Shown one piece after another: positions 11,299-23,655 of a stretch of 64,000 nt of DNA. Source of the DNA: Lepidurus packardi (Eukaryota; Arthropoda; Branchiopoda; Notostraca; Triopsidae); NCBI GenBank assembly GCA_023053545.1, contig JAKZAN010000132.1, positions 32,228-96,227 of the forward strand. The letters run 5' to 3'. The notes below the pieces were generated by a model, which was not told the DNA's origin, ran no database searches, and saw only the letters and a list, made by a program, of their open reading frames with translations. Made by a program: the position numbers and the translations under genes. Each line of letters starts with the position of its first letter. Within the stretch, counting starts at the first letter, position 1.

Positions 11299-12822
11299 AT
11301 GTACTCAGTCAGCGAAGTCAACGGAGTCAAAATCTACAACATGTCTGCGGGCAAGTCCACGCCCGAGTTCTACGAGGAAGCGCGCAAGACCAGCAAGTCT
11401 CTCAAGTACAACGAAGACTTCAGGCGCAGGGTAGAACTCATCCAGGATTTCCAGTTTAATGCTGCATGCTCCCAAGTCGAAACCACAGACGACCAGCGCT
11501 ATATCATCTGCACTGGCACCTACGCTCCTCAGCTCAAGATCTTTGACACATCCGAGCTCTCACTCAAGTGTCTCCGAGGCATCGATAGCGAGGCTATCAA
11601 ATTCACTGTGATATCAGAAGACTACTCCAAAATCGCCATAGCTGGTATTGATCGAACCATTGAGCTGCACGCCCAGTACGGCACCCACTTCAAGACTCGC
11701 ATTCCGCACTACCCTCGTGATATCACCTACAACCCTTTTAACGCCAACCTGATTGTCTCAGCCTCTGCTAATGCGATCTATCGCCTGAGTCTGGAAGAGG
11801 GAAAGTTCCTCCTTCCCTTTGAGACTAAGAGCAACATTAACTCCCTGTCGTATAACAAACAGTTGAATCTACTTTTTGCCGGCGGTGATTCTCTGGAAGT
11901 GTGGGACTTCCGAGAACGTCGAGCTGTAGCCACTGTGGAAACATCATCCCAAGTCTATTCGACTCGATGTGATAGTACAGGGCTGCTGGTCGCGGCTGGC
12001 CAAGAAGGTCTGGTGGACATTTTGGATGTGCGCATGGACCGCAAACTGCATACGATTCGTCACCCCTACATGGAGCCTGTGGTCAGTGTAGAGTTTTATG
12101 GATCTTCCAAAAAGATCATTTCAAGCACCAATAAACAAATCAGAATCACTTCGCAGGAAGGAAAACTGTTCACAAGCATAGAACCAGAATTCAGCATCAA
12201 TCGCTTCAGTGTCATTCCTGATTCAGGACTCATTTTGGCGGCTCACGACGCACCCAAAATTGGATGCTACTTTATCCCGGAACTGGGTCCTGCTCCCAAG
12301 TGGATTCCTTACCTGGAGAATGTCACAGAGGAATTAGAAGAGAACCATAAGAGTATGGTCTACGATGAGTTCCGGTTCATCACAGAGCAGGAACTCTACG
12401 ATCTGGAGTGCACAAACCTCGTCGGAACCAAGTTGCTCAAGCCATATCTTCACGGATATCTGATCCATATCAAGTTGTACAACAAGCTCCAGGACAAGAA
12501 ACAGGCACACACCTTCAGCTACGAAGAATATCGCCAGGAGAAGGCTGAAGAACACGTGAACAGCTAACTCCCTGTGCGCGTAGACCTGAAGGGAGCCAGT
12601 CAGACCGAGAGCACTCTCGACGAGCGATTCGCACAGAAGATGAAGGGCAACAGTGCATTCGGAATCGACAAGTACTCCGAGGAATTCATGATGCGGCACC
12701 CAAACATGAAGAAGCAGCTGATGCAGGAGAAGGCTAAGGAAGAGGCTATGCTCGCACGGTCGTTAAAGATAAAGAAGCATAGCAAAGTAGGAGACAAAAA
12801 GACAGGAGGCAGGAGACCGTGA
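11299..12822 (+). CDS. NOL10: NOL10/Enp2 nucleolar WD-repeat protein
   Basis: Single exon of 507 residues; one in-frame TAA at 12565-12567 reads as Gln and TGA ends the gene. The start matches the family: NGVKIYNMSAGKSTPEF (human VKIYSLSCGKSLPEW), then RRRVELIQDFQF, YIICTGTYAPQLKIFD, DYSKIAIAGIDRTIELHAQYG and KTRIPHYPRDITYN. These form an N-terminal beta-propeller (residues about 1-350). After the recoded TAA comes the NUC153 motif, LDERFAQKMKGNSAFGIDKY, then a basic tail. It acts in the nucleolus in early small-subunit pre-rRNA processing. The NUC153 motif lies after the TAA, so truncation there would remove a conserved part. Confidence 0.96.
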
Positions 12823-13229
12823 TATTGTGTGCGATACTTTTTAATTTTCTAGAAGTAAGTATTTATAGATAGTCCTTGGCGACGAGTAGTATTTGGATGG
12901 CATACAGATGGAATATAGGGTGTCAGGATTGCTGCGTAAGTAGGATTGGGTAGTTTTTCTGATGGTACAACTGGGAAGTCAATAGGAGTCGAATCAATAT
13001 TTTCTGTATTTTAGGATGCATATGTAAGCTGGGGCTTAAATTGCATTTCCTTGTTTAGCAATAGCAAATGCATTCAAACCAGGTTTCTCTTTTGACATAC
13101 CTGTTTCATGTCATCCTACTTAACTAGCTAGCAAATTACTACAAATGTGTTCATTCCCTTAAGGAAGTATCCGAATTAATATAAATAATGACAGGATCCC
13201 GTAAAAAGAAACATATTCTTTAGCTTCTC
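12823..13229. other. Intergenic between convergent genes, no feature
   Basis: About 400 AT-rich bases between the stops of two convergent genes (NOL10 and the ankyrin protein). No frame, repeat or RNA recognised. Confidence 0.4.
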
Positions 13230-13854
13230 TCATTTACTAGCTTCCGGCTCCTACTTGTCCCCTTCCTCCTCCTCTTCTTCTTCGTCCTCTGCGCCACCCT
13301 GTTCCATCTCCACCATGTCCTCGACCTGCAGCTACGAAGCCTCTACCTTGGTTGCTTTTGCTAAAATTTACTATCATCCCACACTCAAAACATTGATAAG
13401 CTTAGGCTGTCTTACGGCAATTTCGTCCTGTTCTAACATCAGTGCTTCTTCCAGAGGGTTTCTCTCTGAATCATTCTTGATATTAGCATCTGCTGACTAT
13501 TTCAGAAGGGCCTCCACCATTTCCTTTTTGCCGCAGATCACGGCTGTGTGTAAGGGTGTATTGCCGTCGGAGTTGCGGGCGTTGAGCATGCGGTTCTTCT
13601 TGTCGGGGTTATTGTTGACGATATTAATGATGCTTTTGAAGATCTCGATATGAGCGTTGGCAGCCACCATGTCTACGAAGAATGAGAAAGGAGGGAGTAC
13701 GGAAGCAGTTATTCATGGACTGTGTGGCAGCATCGATTTGGAGTGTTTGGTCTTTGAGTAGTTCTGAGGCCTCGTCCAGGTCTCCGTGGCGGCAGCAGTC
13801 GAGGAAGTACTCCTCGTTGGTGTCATAGAATTACTAATCTTCTTCGGGCTCCAT
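13230..13854 (-). CDS. Small ankyrin-repeat protein
   Basis: Exons 13701-13854, 13385-13672 and 13230-13360; introns of 28 and 24 nt; 190 residues. Ankyrin pattern: YFLDCCRHGDLDEASELL, then CFHMVAANAHIEIFKSI, then GNTPLHTAVICGKKEMVEALL (the classic TPLHxAxxxGxxxxVxxLL) and NPLEEALMLEQDEIAV. The tail is strongly acidic (a run of nine Glu/Asp). It resembles small cytosolic ankyrin proteins such as yeast Yar1. The second intron is less certain: a GTAAG donor 44 nt further upstream does not give a joining frame, while the GTGTGG donor does. Function beyond protein binding is unknown. Confidence 0.8.
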
Positions 13855-14036
13855 GCTGTTGGTGTATTAGGGAGTATAGGATTGTTGATTGTAAAATTAA
13901 CCAAAAGTATGCAGGCTCGGACGATAAAATGTATGTTAGGTTAACCTTTTAATTATTTACTTTTCGCATAAAACCATCGTAATTGGGTTAATGGGATAAA
14001 TTTAGTTATGCTGAATTAGATAAAAAATAGATAGTA

Positions 14037-15260
14037 TCAATGGAGGCACTGTTGGACTTTCTCGCATCTGATCAATAGACTGTTTAGTCTCTCCAGTGGG
14101 CTGTTGCTCCCATGGGTGCCCGATGACCGCAGCGCTGTCCCATCCGTTGAGCATGCTTTGAATATCAGGTCGTTCGTCACGAAACAGCTGAAAGCCTTAG
14201 AGTCCATCTTAACGATGCTTTTGAGCTGTACTTGTATCGCGCGTTTTATCATGTACGTGATGAACAGATGACCCTCTAAGATAACCTTGTAGAAAACGAA
14301 ATTAATAAAGTTAGAAGAGTGTTTACCTAACATGAGCATATCCATAATGACTGGTATGAGACTCTTCGAGGGCAGTCGTAGCATCAGCGCAGTTAGATAG
14401 TGTTTGTAGAATAGATTCTGGTACTCGATAGAATGTTGGTCCGTGAGTTTGTGGAACTACGGGATCTATTGCCTTATGTACTGTTATAGTTCCTTGGTCT
14501 TCGAGAAGATTCCTGGGTTGCCTGGGAAAAACATATCCCTTAGATTCCTCTTGCGCATCAAGAAGGTGAAGGACTCCAGTATGTTCGCAGAAAGAGACTA
14601 CGAAGATATACTTGCTGCTGCGACACCAAATGCGTAGTACTCCATCCCTCGCGAATAACCTACTTAGGGATCGTGGGGATAGTAGCTGGTGAGAATGCTC
14701 TAGGCTCTCTTCATAATCTCTCGCAGTTCGGAGTTCTTGAACTCTAAGTGGCCACATCTTTCTTCTAGTTTAGTTAGACTCTCTGCGATCTGGTTATCAT
14801 AGGTTTTGTTACTGATCCTGGATATCCTGAGGCTTTCTGCAGCCAAGTCGATGTCTTTAGAAAGACTGCCCCATAAACGGGCCCTGGTTTCAGGAGGAAG
14901 ACCCCTGCCTACAGTATTGACAACATCAGTATCGAGAAAAAGAGAGGGTTTCTTGAGGTATTCTTCCCAGTCCTGGTAGTTAAGAACTTTGTGTTCGTGG
15001 TTCTGCGTAGCCATAATATCCCCGCCAATGGTAGAACACTCGAAAAAGCTTTCTTTTTAATTTTCTTCAAGGTCATGATCATACTAGATGACCTCAAACC
15101 CTCCCGAACTATCCCGATAGTTAGTTGGCTGAAGGTTCAAGGGTTACTATGTAAACACTTTGTAGATTGCTTTGTCACAAATGATGTAGTTATCGGAGCA
15201 CTCATTGCTTTCATCATCGATTATGCAATAGGGCTTCTGCTAGACTTCAGCTTTTTGCAT
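14037..15260 (-). CDS. TBC-domain protein lacking catalytic residues
   Basis: Exons 14327-15260 and 14037-14275; intron 51 nt with a TCTAAC branch-like site; 390 residues. The start is the first ATG of the frame, adding 82 residues before MATQNHEHKV. TBC features: GLPPETRARLWGSL, VGYSRGMEYYAFGVAA, then IEYQNLFYKHYLTALMLRL and LEGHLFITYMIKRAI. In active RabGAPs the motif is YxQGMN with a Gln finger; here it is YSRGME, with Arg in place of Gln. No IxxDxxRTxP arginine finger is visible upstream. It may bind Rab proteins without GAP activity. The intron length is a multiple of three, so unspliced RNA would stay open. Confidence 0.85.
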
Positions 15261-15404
15261 CCTTCCTGATACTATTTTGAGGTTTCTTATTAACTAAATA
15301 ATATTGATATAGTATAGTACGGATCAGGTCTATAACCTGTACATTCACAATCATACTTAGCTTTAGACAAACGCTGCCTAACACTCCCAGGAATATTTGT
15401 AGTC

Positions 15405-15851
15405 ATGAAGTCTGTCGTCTTGGCAATAACAATACTCTTACATCTTACAGTCACAACCTCTTTGTACTCTCATAAGCACTCTCCCATCATCGACCAGGCA
15501 GTACAGGCCTATAAGCGCCTCAAAGCCAAAATGGATGTCAACCCTCTATTCTACTATTAAGCAGAATCCTACTCCAAAGGGGTGTGTACTTCCAAGATGG
15601 GCCCCAGGTGTGGCATAGTGCATCCTACCTACAAATTCGCAACGTAGCTCCCGCCTTTGGATGCATAGACGTAAAGGAGACGACTAGTTCTGAAATCCTA
15701 TAGTGGGATACAAGCCCCTTATCTTTTGACTCTGACAAAAGAGAACTCCGATATGATATTCCTGCCTACCGAAGACATGAAAATCTATGACGTAGCGATT
15801 GCTGAGGCTTTGGGATTCAGTGAACCTCCCACGCCTATCTCAGTCGAATGA
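15405..15851 (+). CDS. Small secreted protein, unassigned
   Basis: Begins with a clear signal peptide (MKSVVLAITILLHLTVTTS). Two models fit. One is an unspliced frame with recoded stops to TGA at 15849-15851 (148 residues). The other removes a 26-nt intron after YYQAESYSKG (GTGTGTACTT...CCCCAG) and continues VWHSASYLQIRN, FGCIDVKETT to TGA at 15788-15790. The spliced frame looks more protein-like. No family recognised. Probably secreted, vacuolar or a granule protein. Confidence 0.5.
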
Positions 15852-16142
15852 GCAGACTCTGAGTTTTCTTTAAATTTAAGGAATTTGAAGAGTCAGACAC
15901 GTAGTGGACGCGTGAAGAGAAACAACGATGTTCTGGTCGTTTTAGACTTTCTGTGTGCCCCTTATGTTTGTAGATAGAGTCACTTGGATAAAGCTTTATT
16001 ATTTTTACTAATTTACAATTTGATAAAACTAAGCTTGTGCGCAAAGGGCACTCGAGTGTCGGAAATACTCGCCTGCCATACTCCCCTATTCACATAAATA
16101 ATTCTCTCAATAATATTATATCCAGCATATCACCACACCCCC

Positions 16143-18628
16143 ATGACTCAGTACCAAGCCACCGAAGACCAGGAAAAGCTCCTCGAAGACGCCAAGAAGT
16201 GCATCAAAGAACATGCCTACTTCATGAACAAAGTACCAGTCTCCGATCGATTACCCTGCTTAGGAACTCGAAAATGCCAATCTCCGAGGCGCACTCAAAC
16301 ACTCTGCTGGCCTCCTCAACGAACTCAAAATCAGCACCCTCACACCCAGAAACTATTACATCCTCTTCATGGCTGCCTTCGACGAAATGCGAGAACTTGA
16401 AAAGTACTTCAAAGAGGAGTTCAGGAGGGGCAGGAAGATGGTTGATCTCTACGCTGCCGTCCAGCACGCACCCGCATTGCTTCCCAGACTGTACCTGCTC
16501 ATCACCGTCGGAAGCGTATACATACAGTCCCATGAAGAAGGTTCGGATCGCATCCTAGAAGATCTCATCGAAATGCTCAGGGTAATTTCCCAATACATCA
16601 CAGCTCGTATTTCTCCTATAGGCAGTGCAAAACCCACTCAGAGGTCTCTTTTTAAGATATTACTTCCTGAAGATGTGCAAAGACAGACTTCCTGATACCG
16701 GCAGTGAGTACGAGTCTGAAGGACGAGGAATCGACCAGGCTATTGAAATCATCTACACCAACCTGCGTGAGTCTGTTTATCTTTGGTGCAGACTCAATAC
16801 CGGAAAGGACAAAACCCGCAAAGAGAAGGACCGTATGGACTTGAAGGTGCTCATAGGTGAAGGACTTCACAGAATATCCAGTTTGGAAGGAGTCAACTTG
16901 GCAATCTACAAAACTAGCGTATTCCCCAAATTACTCGAGCTCCTTCGAACCTCAAAGGATGCTCTGTCTCAGCAGTATCTCTTGGACTGCATGATCCAGG
17001 GTTTCCCCGAAGAGTTCCACATCCACACACTGTCAGAACTGCTGAATCTCTGTGCTGTCGATTTGGAGAAACAGGTTGATGTCAAACTGATTTTCATCAG
17101 TTTGATGGACAGGCTGAGCGATTACGCAAGTTCTTCCAACGAGCTCCTAGTCTCTGACTAAATCAACCTCTACAAACTGTTCAAAAAGAACATCGACGAG
17201 CTAATCCTCAACAGCGACTCCTTCGAGTTCAAGAACGTTCTGAGATTACAGTCTGCTTTTTTGAAGTTTACCCTGAAGTGCTATCCTACTGAAGCGACTT
17301 ACGTCAACTAGATACTCAAATCCGCAGTCACTATCTGTGCTAAGAATGATACCAAAGATATTGATGAAGAGTGTCAGGTGGAAATCGTCAAGTTCCTCAC
17401 TCTTCCTCTCGAGACTCTGTCTGTGGCTATCCTTTCCATGGACGAATATCCCAACTTAATGAGATATCTCAAGTTCAGCAAGCGCAGATAAGTAGCCAAC
17501 CAGATTGTGAAGGTTGTCAACAAAATCAATTTGCAGTTGGTCGAGGAGACCTTGGTCGGCCAGCTACTCCACTTCATCGAACCCCTGCTTAAGTCTGGAA
17601 ACGATTACGAAAACATCAGCGATCTGATGTTTAAAGACGAGCAGAGCCACGTCTCGAGACTCACTTTCCAGATCAACTCTGAGGACCCTGCCATCGTGTG
17701 GGGAGTGCTGAAACAGTTCATCGAGAAATTCAAGGAGGGAGGTGCCTTGAGATTTAAATACACCTATCCTTCTGCGATATTCAGACTGTTTTCCCTGGCC
17801 CAGCAAATCCACCAGCAAAACCCAGATGCCGAACCCAAACATTTCAAGAAAATCTTCGAGCTTGTCAGGAGCATGATCAAGGAACTCAGCGAGAACCAAC
17901 AAGGCATCCTTGCCTTCAAACTGTATCTGCAATTCATCAGTGTCATCGACAAACACGACAAGATCAAGTTCTATGACGAATTCACCTATGTAACACATCC
18001 CAATAATAACCCCATCTCCGATCTTATGTTATTTTTAGGAAACTGCAACCGATTGTCTGCTGCTTTATGAATCCGAAGCCAATGACACTGAGTCTAAGCT
18101 TCGGTTCCTTAAATTGATCATTGGCACCTTCCAGAGCATCGAGTGCCTGTCCCCCGAGAACTACGATACCCTCATTACAAACGTAGCATCGTATAGCAGT
18201 AAAATCCTGAAGAAGAACGAGCAGTGCGAGATCTTACTCGAGTGCACCCACTTGTTCCATAGCAGACTCACCGTAAACCCCTAATTTTACTAATCCGTTT
18301 ATAAAATCTGATGACTGCCCTGTAGAATGATCAACAAAAGGTATTCGAAATCCTAAGAAAGTGCGCTAAACTCGCCAATACTTGCGTGGGTCAGAATGCC
18401 AGGTTCCTGTACTTGTTCATGGGAATCATCAATAAATACGCCTACTTCTGCCATCAGTACGGCATCACGAATAGCGAGGAACTCCAGACCATCCTGGGAG
18501 TGTATAACGACAAATACCCGGAGTTCGCCAAAGAAGCAGACATCGCCAAATACGTTGCCTACTGGAACCGAACTAAAGAGTACCTGGAAGCGAGTGTGGC
18601 AGAGGGCAGACTCGAACTGGCTATGTGA
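16143..18628 (+). CDS. VPS35: VPS35 retromer subunit
   Basis: Five exons: 16143-16232, 16264-16581, 16622-17989, 18039-18272 and 18326-18628; introns of 31, 40, 49 and 53 nt; 770 residues (human 796). Landmarks: EDQEKLLEDAKKCIK at the start, NEKKISTLTPRNYY-like segment, FRRGRKMVDLYAAVQHAPALLPRLYLLITVG split over positions 16.4-16.5 kb, then QNPLRGLFLRYYFLKMCKD across intron 2, and a C-terminal alpha-solenoid ending in ILRKCAKLANTCVGQNARFL. The PRLYLL motif binds VPS26 in other species. It is the scaffold of the cargo-selective retromer that recycles receptors from endosomes. Several TAA/TAG codons are read as Gln. Confidence 0.97.
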
Positions 18629-18796
18629 GTGCGTAGAGTGCTGTTTATTATAATTGCGAGAGACGTGTAGTAATGGTTATAAAGTAAAAGTAGTTTCCTT
18701 TGCTGTGGTGTTATAACTGTAGATTTATAGACACAGTAATGCATGTGTAACAAAGTACTTGTGACAACAGAGTACATATAAAATTAAGGGTAATCA

Positions 18797-21094
18797 TCAG
18801 TATTTACGCTTCGAAAAAGATAGTCCTTTTTTGAGGCTTTCATTTTCAGTCTTTAGATTCTCAATTTTCGCCTGCATCCTCTGCCAATGCTAGTTGTTGC
18901 TTCGGTCCCGCACCGGTACGTCCTAGTCTTCTACGACCCCGCTCCTTCGCACTCTCGGCTCGATGCTCCCTGCTTCCCGTCGGATTCCTGGGGATCCCGA
19001 AGAATACAGCTGTTACCTGCGCATCGCTGCCTCCAGCCTTACACGCAATGCAGCAGCGTCCTCCTCCTTGGAAACAATAAGCCTATTGAGTGCGTCTATC
19101 TGCTGGTAGGTATTCATGAGCTGTACCTGCAACTGACTTTTGATCTTTGATATCTAATCAAAGGTTTCACGCTAGGCTGCCCTTTCCCTCCTCATCTTTT
19201 CAACTTCGGCTAGCATTTCTGTGCGTTTTTTCTCTAGCCTAGCATTGGTATCCATGAGTGTGTTATTTTCTTTGAGTGCGGTCGAGTACTCCATTTTCAG
19301 AGACAGCAACTACGACTTCAAGCCTGCGACCTTCCCACACTCGATGGTCGATTTTTCTAGATCGTACTGCAGACTGGCGATGGCTTCCTTGAGGTTTTCA
19401 TTATGCTGCTAGAGATCAGCGATTATTCTTTATTGGGATGCTACGGCCTCCTTCAATTGAGAGTTGTCATTCTAGAGTCCCTTCATTTCTGCTAGAATAT
19501 ACTTGTTGTCCTCCATTTTGGCCTTGATATAGTGTAGTTCGTCCTCAGTGCGCCTGAGAGTATCCTGAACCTCGCGGTGCTGGGTGGTTTCTTGCTCTAG
19601 CTCTTCCAACTCCTTCATCATGCTCTCCATTTTACGATTGAACTCGAGGATGAGGGTGCTTTTATGCGTGAGTTAGTTGTGTAGTTTTTTATTATCCGCC
19701 TTTAGTCTATCTTGTTCCTGCGTGTTTTTGATTTCGTTCTCGCTCATGGCCGAGAACAGCTGGGACTGTTCCATGAAGATCTGGGAGTTCCGCTCCTCGA
19801 ATATCTTCTTCTAAGACATCACCAATAGGTTCATCTATTCTATTTTATCGTTGAGTGCCTAGATTTCCTCTACATACTGTTTCTGGGCTATTTCGTGATC
19901 CCTCCTCAGGAGATCCATTGTCTACTCGCCATTCGCGATTCTTACTGATAACTAGTTCTTTTACTTCTGCCATTGTTGCTCGTTTTCCTGGTGCTCACTC
20001 TATAGTTTTTGTAGCTGTTTCGACTCCTATTCAGTTAGTTACTGGATTTCTCTCAGCTGCGACTGGATCACTTATTATCTTTCGTGTGCTAGTCTCCTCA
20101 GCTTTTCTGCCTCTTCGGCCTTATTCTGCATGTGGCTCTATACTATCAGCAACTCGGTCTTCGACTCTGCCACCTGCCGCCTTAGCTTTTAAATTTGTGC
20201 GTTTAGGTTCTAAACATGGTCGCGCAGTGCTTCTACTTCGATCTTTAGCCTCTGTTCATCCAAATACTTGTCCTTGTCCTCTTCCTCCCGGGTTTCTTTG
20301 GCTGAACTCAACAGGAGATCGTTGAGCTGGGTTTGTAGATGGTTGATTTCGTCATTCTTCTTTGCGAGACTGACTTCGTAGGACCGGATGATGTCTGCCT
20401 GCTTTCCGAAGTTTGCCTCCAATTCTCGGTACTTCTCCAGTTCTTTTTCGATGGCCTGGAAGTGCTGGAGTTCCTGATTGCGGGTGTTCTGTTCTTTCCT
20501 TCGGTTGTTTTCGATTTCGAACATAGTTGCTTCCAGAGTTTCTTATTTGTGTCTGAGCAGTTTTTCAACTCTAAGTCTCTGATCGCGTTCCTTGTCGAGT
20601 TGTAACTGCAGATTTAGTATTTGTGGGTTTGTGGTCCAGTGGCCGTCGTGCTGGCTTTTGATGCCGTTCTCGGAGGGTATTGCTTAGTCGATTGCGACGC
20701 TGCTCTGGGGGTTGGCCGTCGAACAACTGTCGGGACTGCTGCCTGGAGAGACTAGTTTTTTGTTCTGGTAGAGTTGCGAAGGAGCCAGTTCTGCATACTT
20801 TGCCAGCTAGATTTTCAGTGCTTTGTTTTCGAGACTCAGTTCATGAATTTTCTTATCCGCTTATTGGAAACTGAGTGCCTGGGTTTTGAGCTGTTCCCGC
20901 ATCTCGTTAACCTCCAGGGTGTATGCGTCGATACGGGTATAGCAAGCCTTGACTTCGGCATTGAGGGCGTCATTGAGCTGGGAAGTGGACTCGGCGTAGT
21001 CTTTGTACTGTTTGAGGCGTGCCTCGAGATCGGGTGCTCGGGAGCCGTTCTTACAGCTTTGGGGTTATGAAGGGGTATCGCTGCGAAAGTACAT
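18797..21094 (-). CDS. Long coiled-coil protein
   Basis: A single uninterrupted frame of 765 residues with recoded stops from ATG at 21092-21094 to TGA at 18797. Residues from about 25 on are nearly continuous coiled coil (ARLKQYKDYAESTSQLNDAL, then KELEKYRELEANFGKQADII, then KSQLQVQLMNTYQQIDALNR). A Ser/Pro-rich break lies near residues 110-170, and the last 100 residues include an Arg/Gly-rich break before a final helix ending SLKKGLSFSKRKY. Such proteins are typical of basal bodies, Golgi or cytoskeleton; no family is named because coiled coils align non-specifically. No introns, unlike most neighbours. Confidence 0.8.
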
Positions 21095-21752
21095 AGTATT
21101 TAAAGGAGTAGTGGATGTGAGATGGAGTTATCGTGTGTTTTTGCTATTATTAATATAAAAGGGAGGGTGGGATGAAGACTAGTCTTAGTTGGGGAAACTG
21201 GGTTATTTTGGGAGTGAAGAGGGTTCTTGTTGATTTTTGGGAGTTATGGTTTTGGGAGTAGAATATCCGTTGGGTCGAGGGTCGGGTCTGTGGTCGATAC
21301 TAGAACTATAATTGGGCTGGATGTTGGCTCTGCGGGATCGATTATATTCTGCTATTGTTCGGTGGTCAGTGTTTAGTTAATCCCGAAATACGTGTTTTCT
21401 TTAGACACACCAGCCCGAATACCAATTCGAATCTTTCCCACGCACTATCCATAATGTTCGCTTTTTTTTATTTGTTGTTCCACCCTATTAAAACTGCAAC
21501 CTCCTCACAAATATCCCAATTACCCTCAATACACCCTTCTGCACAAACACCCCTCCATAAATCCACTCCATCATTTCCCGTTCTTCACCTATGCTGGGGG
21601 CTATAGTATCTTTCTTATTAGCGCGTCTCGCAGCTTCGTCTGCAGCTCTCCTGTGTTCATTACCTGCTCCTCTTACTTCCTACTGCTCTTGAATAGCGGT
21701 GGCTTTAAAGCAGACTGTGCTAACACTAATCGTTGCTCGATCTCTAAACCCA
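21095..21752. other. Intergenic, no supported feature
   Basis: About 660 bases between the start of the coiled-coil gene and the stop of the next gene upstream. G- and T-rich in its first third, C- and A-rich later. Frames are short and unlike known proteins. No RNA gene recognised. Confidence 0.4.
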
Positions 21753-22415
21753 TCATACTAAAATGTATGGCTGTTGTACCCATGTATTACTTTGTATAAT
21801 GCTTTCCCTCATGGATTCAGATACGACCGCGTACCCATATGTCTCCCCGTCTTCCTTCGGGTTCCTTTTGCTCTTGATGCGGGTCAGATAGTTTTTGATG
21901 TAGTTGGTCAGGTTCGCGAGTTTAGTCTCTTTGTCCTCCCTGACTCGAATACTGGATTCGCTTTTGCTAGCAGATAACAAATTAGTCGCTGTAACAATAG
22001 TCCTGTCTTTCTTGAAGCTCCGGTCGCTGGCCAGTGTCGGACTTTTCATTGATCTCCTGTTATACCGTGCATTGAGGCTGGTTTAACTGATGATTCGGTC
22101 CCTCTGGGTACTGGCATCAAGCAACATGAGCTACTAGGAATCCTGCTCATCCTCCTCGTTATCACTGAGTAGCTGCTCGTCCTCAACTTCTTCCTGGGAT
22201 TTATAGTCTTTAGGCTCATTTTTAATTTCATAGTTCGATTCGTTTTCATCGATGGTGTAGTTTTGAAGGACAGGGCAAAAAGACGTAGTCGAGTGGTTGT
22301 GAGCCACGATACTGCTCAGAGGGACGCAGTCCAGATTACGCTTGAGTTATTAAAGCTAACGCTCGATTGCTCGCTGGCCGTCCATTGTTTTTTTGATCAG
22401 CTGATGGGTCACCAT
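21753..22415 (-). CDS. Unassigned 220-residue protein
   Basis: Single frame from ATG at 22413-22415 to TGA at 21753, with seven recoded stops. The start is basic (MVTHQLIKKTMDGQRAIERQ), followed by a short Cys-containing part, an acidic segment (EEVEDEQLLSDNEEDEQDS) and a Ser/Lys/Arg-rich C-terminus. No domain recognised; mostly predicted disordered. Its stop is about 660 bp from the coiled-coil gene and its start only about 40 bp from the next stop, so the two genes are tightly packed on the same strand. Confidence 0.6.
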
Positions 22416-22455
22416 GGTAAGGGTTGAAGAGGAGGTGTTACGTCAAAGAGAGGAG

Positions 22456-23290
22456 TCATTTCAGGTGGAGAAGGTCGCGGAGAGTCGATTGTAGAGATGC
22501 CTTAGATTTTGCATGAGAGGACAGACCTTTGTGATAAGCAATGGGAATTGGAAGCTAGAAGAGTGGGACTAGGTCTACATCTTCTCTATGGGTATACTCC
22601 TTAAAGGCGAGAAGATGAAGTATGGGATGGAAGATAGGTACATTTAGGAGCCTGAGTTGGAGGCGGGAGATCCTGTTTTCGATTTCTACGCTGAGACAAT
22701 CCAGTTTGAGGAGCGAACGGTCGCTGGGCATTTAAGATGTGAATCGGTATGGATTTTGCATGATGTGCGAAAATATTTGGAGGCAGCCCTTTTTTGGAAG
22801 TGTTAGGCAAAATAATTAATTCAATAAAGAAAGCAGATGCATCGGCGCATATCCATGCACTCTTCGCGTGTGTGTTTATAAAGACTAGATAGTCGTTTTG
22901 AGGGCTGGCAACCCTAAAATCTCCTCCCTATCGACTACTCTGCCCTGCTCGTCGACAGGATGCCATGTAGGATTTTCGGAGAATCTTTCTAAATGACCCA
23001 GTATCCTTTTGATAATAGTCTCTTCGCCCAGACCAAGCCGACTCATTCTCGAGCTATAAAGTAGTCTGTTTCTATAATACTGTGTAGTTGTGGACAGAGA
23101 GTCTCCATAAGCCTGAATGGTGTTTGGACAAACACCCTGAATAAGTTGACATTCAGGTTTTAAGTCTCATAGAAAATGGCAATCAAGTTACTGGCCTACA
23201 AAGGGTAAATGTTGGCATAAGGCTTAATTTCCAAATTAATTTTGAGAATCGACAGAAAAACATGCCCCGTTATTAACTCTTTCCATGATT
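22456..23290 (-). CDS. Unassigned protein, 5' end unresolved
   Basis: The 3' exon runs from 23165 to TGA at 22456. Upstream it joins, across a 26-nt intron (23166-23191), a frame reading SWKELITGHVFLS, KPYANIYPLQA. After the junction come CQLIQGVCPNTIQAYGDSLS, RLLYSSRMSRLGLGEE and NPTWHPVDEQGRVVDREEIL. This last part looks conserved, but I do not recognise the family. Without the intron the two frames overlap at ATGA and mimic a frameshift. No in-frame ATG is visible in the upstream frame, so at least one more 5' exon is likely. The last 130 residues are less convincing. Confidence 0.5.
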
Positions 23291-23655
23291 ACCTTTCAAC
23301 TTTATGGATTGGCAATTCAAAATGATATAAGAATGCTATGTGTCCCGAGGGATAGCCAGAACTGGTCTAGAAAGGGGTGGAGCTAATGGACTAGCAAATG
23401 ATAACGACCTCTAGGGAAGAAGTAATTATGAAAGGTATAAACTTGGATGGGAAGATGCACACCGTTCTATAAAAAGGATCACCCCTTTAAGAGCTGCCCG
23501 AAAATCAACCAATTTGCATTGACGCCTCACGAGATATTCTTTTTAATTATCAGTCCTCCACTTTTTATTACCACTAATAGATTCTACCATCCTCTGCCAC
23601 CCAGTTGTTATTACGCTCCCTTATCTTTTATCTTTGATACTCCTCCGAACAGTTC

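Noticed and set aside
23040..23050. Programmed -1 frameshift at ATGA
   Set aside because: A 26-nt intron with GT and AG ends explains the frame change without frameshifting.
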